DNA from: Geosporobacter subterraneus DSM 17957
GTDB lineage: Bacteria; Bacillota; Clostridia; Peptostreptococcales; Thermotaleaceae
Assembly (NCBI RefSeq): GCF_900142145.1
Contig: NZ_FQZV01000019.1
Coordinates: forward strand, 1-64,000
Direction of reading: 5' to 3'
Length of the DNA: 64,000 nucleotides
Shown here: piece after piece, positions 43,821-53,004 of the stretch
How the letters are laid out: each line of letters begins with the position of its first letter
How positions within the stretch are numbered: the first letter of the stretch is position 1
Program-made: the position numbers and the translations under genes
Notes under the pieces: generated by a model
What the model saw: only the letters and a program-made list of their open reading frames with translations
Told to the model about the DNA's origin: nothing
The model's database searches: none

Positions 43821-44987
43821 TTAATCTAAATCCATCAGTATTGTACCAATATAAATCAGCATACAGTTGTAGGGTACGGTTATATCTATATCGTATAATT
43901 CCTTAAACTTACTCAATCTATATAAAAGTGTATTTCGGTGTATAAAAAGTGCTTGAGCAGTCTTTTGAGCATTCATGCTATTTTCATAGTATGCTCTTAT
44001 GGTTAAAAACAGATCCTTAGATTGTTTTTCAATAGGCAGCTTAAATATCTCTCCAAAGCTCTCCATATATTCTTTCTTTTGCTTGTCTCCAATTTGCTTT
44101 AAAAGCAGCTGCAGCCTAAAATCCTTTGAAAAATATATCATATCTTTCCTGCTCATCTTTTTTCCTATATTCAAGGTCACATTTGCCAGGGTATATGATT
44201 TGTTAAAGTCATCTAAGGTATCACACTTCGGCCCTACTCCTATATATAATCTTACACCCGTCTTTTTAAGCACCTGTTCTTGAACTGTTAGACAGTATTC
44301 ATCCATGCTCCCGCTGATTTCTTTAAATATAATAAACCGGTCCTCAGAGAGATTAAATGCTACATCATATCTTAAATCAGATACGCTGTTGATAATATCT
44401 GTTATTTGCTGCTTTAAGCTTTGAAGCATGATCTCAGATTTTTCTTCATTTATATCTATTAGATTCGAAAAATCACAAATATCAGCTACAATCACTACCC
44501 TTGACACACTGCAGTCGAAGTTTACAAGCTTTGCTCTGGAGTACAACAGGTCTATATCCTCTCCTTCTGCATGCTTGATGAGTTCTTTTGCGAAGCTTCT
44601 AATGGCCCTTGAATGGAACAGCTCCAGCTTTTTTCTTTCATCCTCTTGAATCATAAGTTCAACCAATTCTTTCACTATCATTCCATACCCTTCAACCTCT
44701 GAGGGTTCTCCTGTGATTCCAACCACACCGATCACTTTGTTATCGTTAAAAATTGGTATATTAACCCCTTTTTTGCATCCTTCATAGTCAATAATATTAT
44801 TATCATCTACTAAAACCGTTTTTCTCTGATCCGCCGCTGCCTTTGCCGCCCGATGAAATAAATTCAATCTGGTAATATCTCCTGATGCTATTATGTTTCC
44901 TCTTGTATCAATTACATTTATATTTTTACCTAAGATATTCATCAATCTTTCTACGATCTTTTGAGCTTGCAAGGATTGAAGCGACAT
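43821..44987 (-). CDS. cdaR: CdaR family sugar-diacid regulator
   Basis: This 388-residue protein has an N-terminal sugar-diacid recognition domain (LQAQKIVERLMNILGKNINV and then NKVIGVVGITGEP). A central GGDEF-like region is followed by a C-terminal PucR-type HTH with AYYENSMNAQKTAQALFIHR and NTLLYRLSKF. In E. coli CdaR activates glucarate, galactarate and glycerate genes. Placement next to glycerate kinase supports that role here. Confidence 0.9.
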   Translation of the reverse strand: MSLQSLQAQKIVERLMNILGKNINVIDTRGNIIASGDITRLNLFHRAAKAAADQRKTVLVDDNNIIDYEGCKKGVNIPIFNDNKVIGVVGITGEPSEVEGYGMIVKELVELMIQEDERKKLELFHSRAIRSFAKELIKHAEGEDIDLLYSRAKLVNFDCSVSRVVIVADICDFSNLIDINEEKSEIMLQSLKQQITDIINSVSDLRYDVAFNLSEDRFIIFKEISGSMDEYCLTVQEQVLKKTGVRLYIGVGPKCDTLDDFNKSYTLANVTLNIGKKMSRKDMIYFSKDFRLQLLLKQIGDKQKKEYMESFGEIFKLPIEKQSKDLFLTIRAYYENSMNAQKTAQALFIHRNTLLYRLSKFKELYDIDITVPYNCMLIYIGTILMDLD

Positions 44988-45160
44988 ATAATCCCTCCTT
45001 GATCTGAATCGGTCTGTAGATACATTATAAACAATTCTAAATAGATCGTCTATTTCCTTCCAATATATTATAATGCTTTCAGGCGGTATCTGATGACTGT
45101 GTTTCAGTGTATAATCGCCATATAAATTTTATGTTTGACCTCCATTTGCATTAATATTTC

Positions 45161-45307
45161 CTACATGTCTCTCGTTTTTTCCGTCCCTAAAATAGTCATC
45201 GCTTCTTTGTAGTTTGGATAGATTTTCCCTGCCAAGCGCCAAAAGGAACGGTCATGATTCATATGGACAAGATGATAGAGTTCGTGTATGACGACATAAT
45301 CAATAAC
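45161..45307 (-). pseudogene. YgjP-like metallopeptidase C-terminal fragment
   Basis: The minus-strand frame reads VIDYVVIHELYHLVHMNHDR and SFWRLAGKIYPNYKEA, ending at a stop at 45161-45163. The HExxH-type zinc motif (HELYH) and the conserved tail are those of the YgjP/DUF45 family. The N-terminal two thirds are missing, and the fragment begins inside the azlD stop region. Confidence 0.8.
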
Positions 45308-45614
45308 TTACAGCGATCATAACCGCCATGCCTACAATAATGGTGGTTAATACATTTTTAGTTTTATAAGCTGTGAATGCAGCAACAATCCCTGCCAAGA
45401 GATAACTATTGTTGAAGGATAGATCCAGATAACCCTTTGGCAGTAAAACAGCCGGCGTTATCAGCGCCGTTAAAAATGCTGTCGGTACATGCTTCAACCA
45501 CTTCTCCAGCCACACTGGCATTCCCGTGCTGCTAAAAATAACCTGTGCACCCATTCGGGTGATGAAGGTTGCCAAAGCCATACCTATTATAACGGAAATT
45601 AGTTTAAAATTCAT
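45300..45614 (-). CDS. azlD: AzlD family branched-chain amino acid transport subunit
   Basis: This 104-residue protein has three to four membrane helices. It starts MNFKLISVIIGMALATFITR at 45614, with GGAGGAAGAAG upstream, and overlaps azlC by 11 bp. Together with AzlC it exports branched-chain amino acids. The C-terminus fuses into a YgjP relic but looks near full length. Confidence 0.85.
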   Translation of the reverse strand: MNFKLISVIIGMALATFITRMGAQVIFSSTGMPVWLEKWLKHVPTAFLTALITPAVLLPKGYLDLSFNNSYLLAGIVAAFTAYKTKNVLTTIIVGMAVMIAVSY

Positions 45615-46341
45615 TTCTTCTTCCTCCTTCAATAAGTCCACCAGCAATACTTGCCGCAACAGCGGCCAGAATGATGTACCACTTGCCTGGCAGATACAAA
45701 GCCCCTAAAACAGCTGTCAGAGCTGAAACCAGTGCTACAAGCAGAGCATTTCGGTTTGCCAGCCGAGGTACTAACAAAACCAGAAAGGTTAACGGGATGA
45801 CAAAATCCAGTCCCCATTCCAAGGGGTTAGGAATATTTTGATAAAGAACAGCCCCTAGAAAAGTAGAAGACGTCCATATGATATACAAAAAAAAGCTTAC
45901 TCCCAACTGGTAATATAAATCATAGCCCTTTTTTTCAATTCTGTTGATCGTTAATGCATAGCTTTCATCGGTCATGCTGAAGGCTAAAAGGTACTGAAGG
46001 ATTCTAGGCTGCTTAAAAAGATAAGGGGATAAGGATGCTCCCATTAATAAGTGTCTCAGATTAATTAAAAAAGTAGTAAAGACAATTACTCCCCAATTGA
46101 TAATGCCTGAGTTAATCATGGCAATAGCCATAAACTGGGCTGCCCCGGCAAATACGGTCATAGACATGAAGGTTATTTCGAAAGCCGAAAAACCTGCTGT
46201 TCTTCCCATGATGCCACAAGTCAACCCAAAGGGAACGATTCCTGCAGTAATCGGTAAGCAGTCTTTCAGTACTTCCTTCCAGATAAGTTTATTTCCATTT
46301 TGAAAGGTGTAGGCGATATCTTTTTCCACTGTAGATTTCAA
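45604..46341 (-). CDS. azlC: AzlC family branched-chain amino acid permease
   Basis: This 245-residue membrane protein has the AzlC signatures DCLPITAGIVPFGLTCGIMG and INLRHLLMGASLSPYL. It forms the exporter with AzlD. It is divergent from a MocR-type regulator gene across a 101-bp gap holding an inverted repeat. Confidence 0.9.
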   Translation of the reverse strand: MKSTVEKDIAYTFQNGNKLIWKEVLKDCLPITAGIVPFGLTCGIMGRTAGFSAFEITFMSMTVFAGAAQFMAIAMINSGIINWGVIVFTTFLINLRHLLMGASLSPYLFKQPRILQYLLAFSMTDESYALTINRIEKKGYDLYYQLGVSFFLYIIWTSSTFLGAVLYQNIPNPLEWGLDFVIPLTFLVLLVPRLANRNALLVALVSALTAVLGALYLPGKWYIILAAVAASIAGGLIEGGRRNEF

Positions 46342-46385
46342 CTCCTTTTATTTTTTATTATACGTAGAAGGAAATACCAAATAAA

Positions 46386-46420
46386 TATCCAATTATATTA
46401 TTATTAGAGCAAATTGGATA
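46386..46420. promoter_or_regulatory. Inverted repeat between azlC and the MocR-type gene
   Basis: TATCCAATT (46386-46394) is exactly inverted as AATTGGATA (46412-46420) with a 17-bp spacer, in the shared divergent promoter region. It is a plausible binding site for the MocR-type regulator on both promoters. Confidence 0.6.
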
Positions 46421-46442
46421 CCAAAGGAGTGAAAATCAAGAA

Positions 46443-47951
46443 ATGGATATATCCAAATTGATCGCAAATACTAAATTGGATACTTCATCACCCTATTACC
46501 TGCAGATTGCTTCCCTTATAAAGGCTAAGATTGATGATGGCTCTCTCACAGTAGGTGAACGGCTTCCTGCAGAAAGGGAGCTGGCTTTGCTATTCCAGGT
46601 AAGCAGAACCACAGCAATTAATGCTTATCGCCACTTAGAAAAAGATGGTTATATAAGTATAAAAAATGGCAGCGGCACCTATGTCAGTGACAGATATATT
46701 CTAGGCAACAGATCAAATTATGAAATGCCCTGGCCTCAGCTGTTAAAGCCTTATATGCAGTCTTCAATGTCTTCTCTTATGAGTGAACTGATGGTTAGCA
46801 ATGTGCTGGAGGATAAAATTTCCCTTGATGCGGGAATGCCAGACCCTAATTTTTATCCTGTCCATACATTTTCTAAGCTCTACTTGGATAATTTGTCAGC
46901 CTTAGACCCTAAAGATTTTGGACATATCCCTATTCACGGATATGAACCCTTAAGAAACAGAATTACGCAAATGCTGGCACTAGAGGGTATCCGGTGTCAC
47001 GCCGATGAGGTAGTTATCCTTTCCGGATCTCAGCAAGGCTTATATCTTACTGCAAGGGTGCTGATTGAGCCCGGTGATTATGTGATCATCCAAGAGCCTA
47101 CCTATCTGGGAGCCATTCAGGTTTTTCAATCATTGGGAGCCAGAGTATTAAGCCTGCCCCAAAGAGAGCATTTCCCCCTTGAAATATTGGAAGACTACTT
47201 GGCCCGCTACAGGCCGAAATTGATGTACTGTATACCTACCTTTCAAAATCCCAACGGTGCGATTATAAAAGCCGGAGAAAGAAAGCAGCTCATTCAGCTT
47301 TCAGCCCGTTATAGGTTGGCCATTCTGGAAGACGATCCCTACAGCAGCATCTATTATGAAGATATTCCACCCATGAGCTTGAAATCCTTGGATGACTATG
47401 GAGGGGTGATCTATTTAAGCACTTTTTCAAAAACCCTGATGCCAGGATTAAGGCTTGGATACATGGTTGCTCATCCATCACTGATAAACAGAATCATACT
47501 GGAGAAACAGTATGTTGATCTCCACAGCAACAACATTTCACAATGGTTGCTGGACTTATTCATCAAAGAAGGGCACCTTGGAGAGCATCTGACAAAGATA
47601 CGGGGAATCTATAAAAATCGCAGAGATGTAATGGCAGATGCCCTTAACCTAAGCTTCAAATCAAAGCTTTCCTTTCACATCCCTCAAGGCGGCTTCTATA
47701 TATGGTGTAGAATCAATGAAAGCCTTTCATCAAAAAAACTGCTGCAGGAGGCTTTAAAAACCGGAGTATCCTTTATACCAGGAGAAGCCTTTTATGCAGC
47801 ACCGGGAGAGGACAGAGAATTTCGTCTCTGCTTCTCGCAGCATGATGAAAAAGTAATATCCGAAGGGATAAATAGATTGGAAAAAGCGATGGAAAAATTG
47901 AAAAAAAAACCATTTTCTATTCCCAAAAGGGAAATAAAGCCCATGATCTAA
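46443..47951 (+). CDS. MocR-type regulator (GntR HTH fused to PLP aminotransferase domain)
   Basis: This 502-residue protein has a GntR winged helix (GERLPAERELALLFQVSRTT, about 39-58) and a class I aminotransferase-like domain. The PLP lysine lies in YLSTFSKTLMPGLRLGYM (about 326-343). MocR proteins use PLP as a sensor and act as transcription factors. Divergence from azlCD suggests that it controls that exporter in response to an amino acid. Confidence 0.92.
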   Translation: MDISKLIANTKLDTSSPYYLQIASLIKAKIDDGSLTVGERLPAERELALLFQVSRTTAINAYRHLEKDGYISIKNGSGTYVSDRYILGNRSNYEMPWPQLLKPYMQSSMSSLMSELMVSNVLEDKISLDAGMPDPNFYPVHTFSKLYLDNLSALDPKDFGHIPIHGYEPLRNRITQMLALEGIRCHADEVVILSGSQQGLYLTARVLIEPGDYVIIQEPTYLGAIQVFQSLGARVLSLPQREHFPLEILEDYLARYRPKLMYCIPTFQNPNGAIIKAGERKQLIQLSARYRLAILEDDPYSSIYYEDIPPMSLKSLDDYGGVIYLSTFSKTLMPGLRLGYMVAHPSLINRIILEKQYVDLHSNNISQWLLDLFIKEGHLGEHLTKIRGIYKNRRDVMADALNLSFKSKLSFHIPQGGFYIWCRINESLSSKKLLQEALKTGVSFIPGEAFYAAPGEDREFRLCFSQHDEKVISEGINRLEKAMEKLKKKPFSIPKREIKPMI

Positions 47952-47994
47952 GCTATATCAGAGGAAAATGAGATTAAGGTGGAGGTGTGATTGA

Positions 47995-48975
47995 ATGAGG
48001 CTTCACAGACTATTAGGAATTATGATGCTGCTTGATTCCCGCGGGATAATGACAGCAAAAAATTTAGCCAGGATACTTGAAACCTCTGAAAGAACCATAT
48101 ATAGAGATATTGATATATTGTGCGAAGCAGGCATTCCTATTTATTCAATTCCGGGTCCTAATGGAGGATATTCTTTTATGGAGAACTATAAAATTAATTC
48201 AAATGTCCTAGAAAGTGGAGATGCCCTTCATCTTTTACTTTCAAGTATGGGCATTAGACCGGAAAAGAACACTGAAATGGCCCAACAACTAAAAAATGCG
48301 GTTATCAAGCTTGAAAACAGTGTTTCTAAAGAACACAAGGAAGAAATCATAAAAGCGAAGGAAAGGTTTTTTATTGACTCGGAGCCTTGGTGGGGCAAGA
48401 GAGTCGAAAACAAGAATATAGACATCATCAAAAATTCAGTACTCAATTTGAAAAAGTTAAAAGTATGTTATAAAAAGTATAATGGTGAAGTATCAGAAAG
48501 GATTTTAAGGCCTTATGGTGCTGTAGTTAAAAATTCAGAGTGGTATGTAATCGCTTTTTGCGAACTAAAAAATGACATTCGGGTTTTTATGTGTAACAGA
48601 ATAGAAAATATTGAGGTTTTGGATGAAAGTTTTACCATAGCAGAGAGCTTTTCTCTGGAAAGGTTTTGGGAAAATAGCAAACGCCAGTTTGTGAAGCAGG
48701 CTTCTTCAAAGACCGAGCATAATGCATATCCAGTGAAGCTTAAATTCTACGAGGAAAAGCAGCAGCTCCTTCAGGGCTTTCATGTACATGCCTCCATCAA
48801 AGTGGGGGATACCTGGATTTATGATATGGATATGATCAGTTTTCAAACTGCCTGCAGCGTAATATTTCCTCTGAGCAGCAAAATAGAGGTTTTAGAACCT
48901 GCTGAGCTTAGGGAGTACATAATCCAAAAATGCAATAAAATTTTATGTTTATATAATAATCCCATAAAATCCTGA
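47995..48975 (+). CDS. WYL-domain transcriptional regulator (YafY-like)
   Basis: This 326-residue protein has an N-terminal HTH_11 (MTAKNLARILETSERTIYRD, about 17-36) and a central WYL domain with LKVCYKKYNGEVSERILRPY and EWYVIAFCE, then a WCX-type C-terminal part. Such proteins bind DNA and small ligands. It is followed after 66 bp by a GyrI-like protein gene, with which it may be co-regulated. Confidence 0.88.
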   Translation: MRLHRLLGIMMLLDSRGIMTAKNLARILETSERTIYRDIDILCEAGIPIYSIPGPNGGYSFMENYKINSNVLESGDALHLLLSSMGIRPEKNTEMAQQLKNAVIKLENSVSKEHKEEIIKAKERFFIDSEPWWGKRVENKNIDIIKNSVLNLKKLKVCYKKYNGEVSERILRPYGAVVKNSEWYVIAFCELKNDIRVFMCNRIENIEVLDESFTIAESFSLERFWENSKRQFVKQASSKTEHNAYPVKLKFYEEKQQLLQGFHVHASIKVGDTWIYDMDMISFQTACSVIFPLSSKIEVLEPAELREYIIQKCNKILCLYNNPIKS

Positions 48976-49041
48976 CATGCTATTGGCAAGTATTCGTTGA
49001 TATAATTGATTATATCAAGTATATGAAAGGAGCTAATAAAT

Positions 49042-49491
49042 ATGGAAGGAAAAATTGTAAACATCCAAGAGTTTAAAGCCGTAGGAATGACTTATTTTGG
49101 AGACAATCAGAATGGAGAAATTCCTGGTCTTTGGGAGGCATTTAACAAACACTACAAGGATATCAAGCAGAAAAGCAAGTCTATGCGGTTTTATGGTATC
49201 TGCGATGGTGAAATGGACTCAGAAGGCAGATTTCACTATACTGCATGTGCAGAGGTAGACAGCTTTGAGGATGTGCCTCAATTTATGGAAACAAAGGTTG
49301 TCCAAAGCGGTAAGTATGTGGTATATACTTATGCCGGTGCAATAAAAGACTTGGGAGGTTTTTACGAAAATATATTTTCCCAGTGGCTTCCGGCTTCAGG
49401 GTATGAAATGGATTGCAGGCCTCAATTGGAATTATATGACGAAAGATTTATGCGCAATGGAGAATTTGACATATATATCCCAATTAAATAA
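49042..49491 (+). CDS. GyrI-like small-molecule-binding protein
   Basis: This 149-residue protein has the GyrI/AraC effector-binding fold: KAVGMTYFGDNQNGEIPGLW at the start, RFYGICDG, then the SGKYVVYTYAGAI strand and a final ELYDERF-type motif. Stand-alone members bind hydrophobic or cationic drugs. Pairing with a WYL regulator upstream resembles YafY/GyrI arrangements in Firmicutes. GAAAGGAG precedes the start. Confidence 0.85.
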   Translation: MEGKIVNIQEFKAVGMTYFGDNQNGEIPGLWEAFNKHYKDIKQKSKSMRFYGICDGEMDSEGRFHYTACAEVDSFEDVPQFMETKVVQSGKYVVYTYAGAIKDLGGFYENIFSQWLPASGYEMDCRPQLELYDERFMRNGEFDIYIPIK

Positions 49492-49554
49492 TCTTTTGTC
49501 GCTGGTTCGTATGCAGAATTACGATGATTCTAAAACAAATTGTATTTCCGGTAT

Positions 49555-49583
49555 GGGCAGGCCTTCGTGTCTGCCCAATTTTT
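49555..49583 (+). terminator. Terminator after the GyrI-like gene
   Basis: GGGCAG and CTGCCC arms around a 10-nt loop are followed by AATTTTTTT. The rest of the interval to 49719 has no recognised gene. Confidence 0.75.
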
Positions 49584-49719
49584 TTAAGACGACACATGAA
49601 TCAGCCCTTAAATTTGTAATCTGCTTTATAGGCTTTTATTCATATGGCCCACGAGGTTTGTTGCAAAAATCCTCATCCTATACGATACAGATAGTCGCTA
49701 TCTCGTCAATTCTATCACT

Positions 49720-50502
49720 TTAAGTTGCAATAAACCCTGTTTTTATCAATATTTTTGTTAAAAGCTTTGCAATCGCTGTTTTGATTTGGGAGATTTTCAC
49801 ATCATAGAAATAGTCCGTGGGGGGAGCAGTCCATCCTAGATTGATCCAATATTGTTTATCATACCTGCAGCCTTCCGTATCCCTGCTGAAAATTTCTTTT
49901 TGATAGTTATAAGATATAAGTTCAAATAGGCTAGGCTCAATGGGCTGATTTTGTTTTATTAGATTCACTAATTTTAAAGCCTCATATTGAAGCCTTTTAT
50001 CTATTTTTAATGCATAATCAGGTTTTCTATCGTAACCCCCATTTCGAATGCCAATTTTTCCTATAATTCTAAAACCAATAGCTGAAACAATCCAACTTAA
50101 TGTTCTCAGAGTCATCTTTTCCCCAAATGCTCCCACGGCGGTCATGATCACTGCATATTTTCCCTTAAATAAAGGCCTATGGCAGATATAAGAGCTGCGG
50201 TCAAAAAAATTCTTCAGCATTCCGGAAATGGATAGTGTATAAGTGGGAGAGTAGAATATCACAGCGTCCGCCTCAAGCAATTTTCCAATAACATAAAGGT
50301 AATCATCCTTTAAAGGACAGGCATCTTCTCCTTTTTCGTAGCATACCATGCAACCCTTGCACATTTTAATATCAAAATCAGAAAGAAACAGATATTCAAA
50401 GTCAATACCGGATGTACTTATGATTTTATTTTTGATTTGAGTCATGTATCTGTAACCGGACCCATTTTTTCTTTGACTGCCCATCAATGCTATAATTTTC
50501 AT
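49720..50502 (-). CDS. Flavodoxin-like NAD(P)H-dependent FMN reductase
   Basis: This 260-residue protein has the flavin-binding start MKIIALMGSQRKNGSGYRY and CKGCMVCYEKGEDACPLKDD, then AVIFYSPTYTLSISGMLKNF. These are the hallmarks of iron-sulfur-flavoprotein-like NADPH-dependent FMN reductases. The C-terminal 90 residues are an extension seen in some clostridial members. It stands alone. The substrate is unknown; quinone, nitro or disulfide reduction is possible. Confidence 0.82.
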   Translation of the reverse strand: MKIIALMGSQRKNGSGYRYMTQIKNKIISTSGIDFEYLFLSDFDIKMCKGCMVCYEKGEDACPLKDDYLYVIGKLLEADAVIFYSPTYTLSISGMLKNFFDRSSYICHRPLFKGKYAVIMTAVGAFGEKMTLRTLSWIVSAIGFRIIGKIGIRNGGYDRKPDYALKIDKRLQYEALKLVNLIKQNQPIEPSLFELISYNYQKEIFSRDTEGCRYDKQYWINLGWTAPPTDYFYDVKISQIKTAIAKLLTKILIKTGFIAT

Positions 50503-50585
50503 AATTCACCTCTACCTATAAAATCCTGATGGATGTACAAACAAGCAGCTCTTTCTAAGAATGTACTGCCTGTTGTACCTTTTCG

Positions 50586-50783
50586 TTAAAGTCTTAATGC
50601 CAATCGCATCAGCAATATCACCGCAATGAGACTAAATAGAACCGATGCAATCCCAATACTCATGTGAAAGTTCAATGAACTTACATCTGTCACTTTATTT
50701 GCCCTTATCCACAACCCGCAGATCAAAGTAGAAGATAAAAGCAATCCTGAAACAATGGCGATAATAAGTGAAAAAATCTTCAT
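50586..50783 (-). CDS. Small two-helix membrane protein
   Basis: This protein is about 65 residues with hydrophobic segments at about 3-24 and 41-62. The start at 50783 follows GGGGGA; the upstream ATG lacks a site. It lies 45 bp downstream of the tetR gene in the same direction and is probably co-transcribed. No family was recognised. It could be a small transporter accessory or the end product of the TetR-controlled unit. Confidence 0.6.
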   Translation of the reverse strand: MKIFSLIIAIVSGLLLSSTLICGLWIRANKVTDVSSLNFHMSIGIASVLFSLIAVILLMRLALRL

Positions 50784-50828
50784 ATAGATCCCCCATTTCA
50801 TTTTTTTTATAACAAAGAGCAGTTTGTT

Positions 50829-51398
50829 TTATTGATTCACTAGATTGTCTATTAAAGTATCTATAAAGTTATTTCTTTGGGCTTCATTGTACAGATCTAT
50901 GCCGCTGTAATAATGAAAGGCCGATGGACTGATACTGGTTACCTGTATAGGCATAATGATCTGTAATGCTATGATTCTTAATTGGATTTCATCCTTTCGG
51001 TTTCCAAATATCTCCCTCAGTGCAGGTACTAGCAAGAGAGGCGTCTGCATATCCCCATTGAGTATGCCATGGGTTAACGTAAACTTCACCAGCTTTTCAT
51101 GGCGTTCCGCAAAACTATAGAGCTCCTTCAGCATTTTTTTAAGCCTCAATACAGGTTCCATATCCGAGTAATGCCCCGGTGTGCTGAACCCAGTAGCCAT
51201 TTTCACCATGACCTCACCAATTGCAATGCTCAACAAATTGTCCTTCGTCTTGAAATGATAGTTGATTAAGCCAACTCCCACATTTGCCCGTTCAGCAACC
51301 TGTCGAACAGTAATCTTATCTACATCGGCAACTTCATCCAGTATTTCGATTGCTGCCTTGATTATTCTATTTCGTGCATCTAGCTCGCTTTGATTCAT
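50829..51398 (-). CDS. TetR family transcriptional regulator
   Basis: This 189-residue protein has a canonical TetR HTH, ITVRQVAERANVGVGLINYH with FKTKDNLL (about 25-52). A helical ligand domain follows. A palindrome, TGAACATGTTCA, just beyond its -10 box suggests autorepression. The ABC importer gene upstream of it on the same strand may share regulation. Confidence 0.88.
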   Translation of the reverse strand: MNQSELDARNRIIKAAIEILDEVADVDKITVRQVAERANVGVGLINYHFKTKDNLLSIAIGEVMVKMATGFSTPGHYSDMEPVLRLKKMLKELYSFAERHEKLVKFTLTHGILNGDMQTPLLLVPALREIFGNRKDEIQLRIIALQIIMPIQVTSISPSAFHYYSGIDLYNEAQRNNFIDTLIDNLVNQ

Positions 51399-51440
51399 CC
51401 TACACCTCCAAAATGCTTCAAGGTTTTATTGTATTTGTTT

Positions 51441-51480
51441 TGAACATGTTCAGTTTATAGCAAAATGAAATTTCTGTCAA
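51441..51480 (-). promoter_or_regulatory. Promoter of tetR with palindromic operator
   Basis: On the minus strand TTGACA (51480-51475) and an extended -10 (TGCTATAAA, box 51459-51454, 15-bp spacer) are followed directly by the perfect palindrome TGAACATGTTCA at 51452-51441. The location fits TetR self-repression. Confidence 0.65.
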
Positions 51481-51504
51481 TGCTCTTTTCCAAACTTTTT
51501 TAGA

Positions 51505-52215
51505 TTATTTTTTCATAAGCAATGCTTTATAATGATTCATCTGCTCTTTTCTGCATTCCCTCCGAATATGAGGAATATCAATGGTGATTTGTTTTTCTAA
51601 ATTGAGAGGCGGACCCTGAAAAACATAAATATCATCTGCTAAATATAAAGCCTCATCGATGTCATGGGTAATAAAAATGAAGAAAGGTTTCTTATCGTAC
51701 CAATAGTGAATAATATAGTCCATCAGTGTCTTTTTTAACTCTAAGTGCAGTCCCTTAAAGGGTTCATCCATAGCAAAAATATCTCCCCCATAGGCAAAGG
51801 CTCTGGCAATGGTTACCCTTTGCCGCATACCTCCACTTAGCTCTTCCGGGTAGCTTTTTCTAAACCTTTCTAAATCTACTAGTGATAAATACTTATCTAC
51901 CCTCTTTACTGCCTCACTTCTCTCATAACGGTTTTCCAAAACAAATAGAAGATTCTCCTCCACAGTGCACCAAGGCAATAGCCGATCTTCCTGAAAAATA
52001 TAGGAAAATGTCTTATTGCTAAATCCTTGAATTTCGCCTTTGTCCGGTTGAATCAGGCCAGTCAGTATATTCATTAAAGTAGTCTTCCCGCATCCTGATG
52101 GTCCAAAAACACAATGAATTCGCCCTGATGGCAAAGCTATGTTCAAGCCAGCGATCACTTCTAAGCTTCCGTAGTTTTTATGAAGGTCTTTGATCAACAG
52201 CTCCAATCCTGACAC
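51505..52215 (-). CDS. ABC transporter ATP-binding protein (SsuB/TauB type, second system)
   Basis: This 236-residue ATPase has Walker A GPSGCGKTT, Q-loop IFQEDRLLPW, signature LSGGMRQR and Walker B IFAMDEPFKGL. The usual D-loop aspartate region reads KGLHLELK, a slight departure from SALD. It is the third gene of an importer operon, 6 bp after the permease gene. Confidence 0.9.
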   Translation of the reverse strand: MSGLELLIKDLHKNYGSLEVIAGLNIALPSGRIHCVFGPSGCGKTTLMNILTGLIQPDKGEIQGFSNKTFSYIFQEDRLLPWCTVEENLLFVLENRYERSEAVKRVDKYLSLVDLERFRKSYPEELSGGMRQRVTIARAFAYGGDIFAMDEPFKGLHLELKKTLMDYIIHYWYDKKPFFIFITHDIDEALYLADDIYVFQGPPLNLEKQITIDIPHIRRECRKEQMNHYKALLMKK

Positions 52216-52221
52216 ATCCTT

Positions 52222-53004
52222 TTATTCATTATTGATTGCAGAGGGTTTTCTCATGGTGACTTTCCTAATCAAGCGGGCAAAAATACTTTCAAACAGCAGG
52301 CTTAAAAGAATAACCACTACTGTCCATGCAAATAGCTCACTGGAATCCAGATAGACTTTAGCACTATAGAGATGACTGCCTATGGCATTTCTAGGATGGC
52401 TTAATACCTCCGCTGCCACGCTCACTCTCCATCCTAATCCCAGGGAAGTTATGCATGCGGCAGATAGATAGGGGCTGATGGAGGGCAGGTATATTTTTTT
52501 CAGTGTCGTTAGCTTTCGAACATCATATATCTGGGCCATCTGTAAGAGCTTCCGGTCTACATTCCGGACCCCAGCAACCACATTGGTCCAAATAATAGGA
52601 AAGCACATTAAAAAACAGATAAAGATCGGAACATTGGAAGAAGAAAACCATATTAAAGCAATAATGATAAAAGAGAGAACAGGCGTGGATTTGATAGCTG
52701 CCATTAGGGGATTAATCAGTTGATAAACATAATCATTCATACTGGAGATGATTCCTATGCTTACGCCTAGTATAATCGACAAGAAGAGTCCTGCTAACAC
52801 CCGATAGATAGAATAGCTAATGGCTCTCCAAAAGATTGGTAAAAACAGTAATTCCTTCAGCGTCATAAGTACACTAAAAGGAGACGGGACATAAATATCC
52901 CGTCCAATGATAAAGTACATCCCTTGCCACATCGCCACCCAAAACAAAAAAATGAATAATTTATTCAGGGGTTTACGATTATTTTTTATAGTAGAATCCT
53001 TCAT
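52222..53004 (-). CDS. ABC transporter permease (SsuC/TauC type, second system)
   Basis: This 260-residue protein has about six helices and an EAA loop near DRKLLQMAQIYDVRKLTTLK with KIYLPSISPYL. It overlaps the binding-protein gene by 26 bp, and the GGGGGG upstream is well placed for its ATG. It pairs with the ATPase encoded just downstream. Confidence 0.9.
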   Translation of the reverse strand: MKDSTIKNNRKPLNKLFIFLFWVAMWQGMYFIIGRDIYVPSPFSVLMTLKELLFLPIFWRAISYSIYRVLAGLFLSIILGVSIGIISSMNDYVYQLINPLMAAIKSTPVLSFIIIALIWFSSSNVPIFICFLMCFPIIWTNVVAGVRNVDRKLLQMAQIYDVRKLTTLKKIYLPSISPYLSAACITSLGLGWRVSVAAEVLSHPRNAIGSHLYSAKVYLDSSELFAWTVVVILLSLLFESIFARLIRKVTMRKPSAINNE

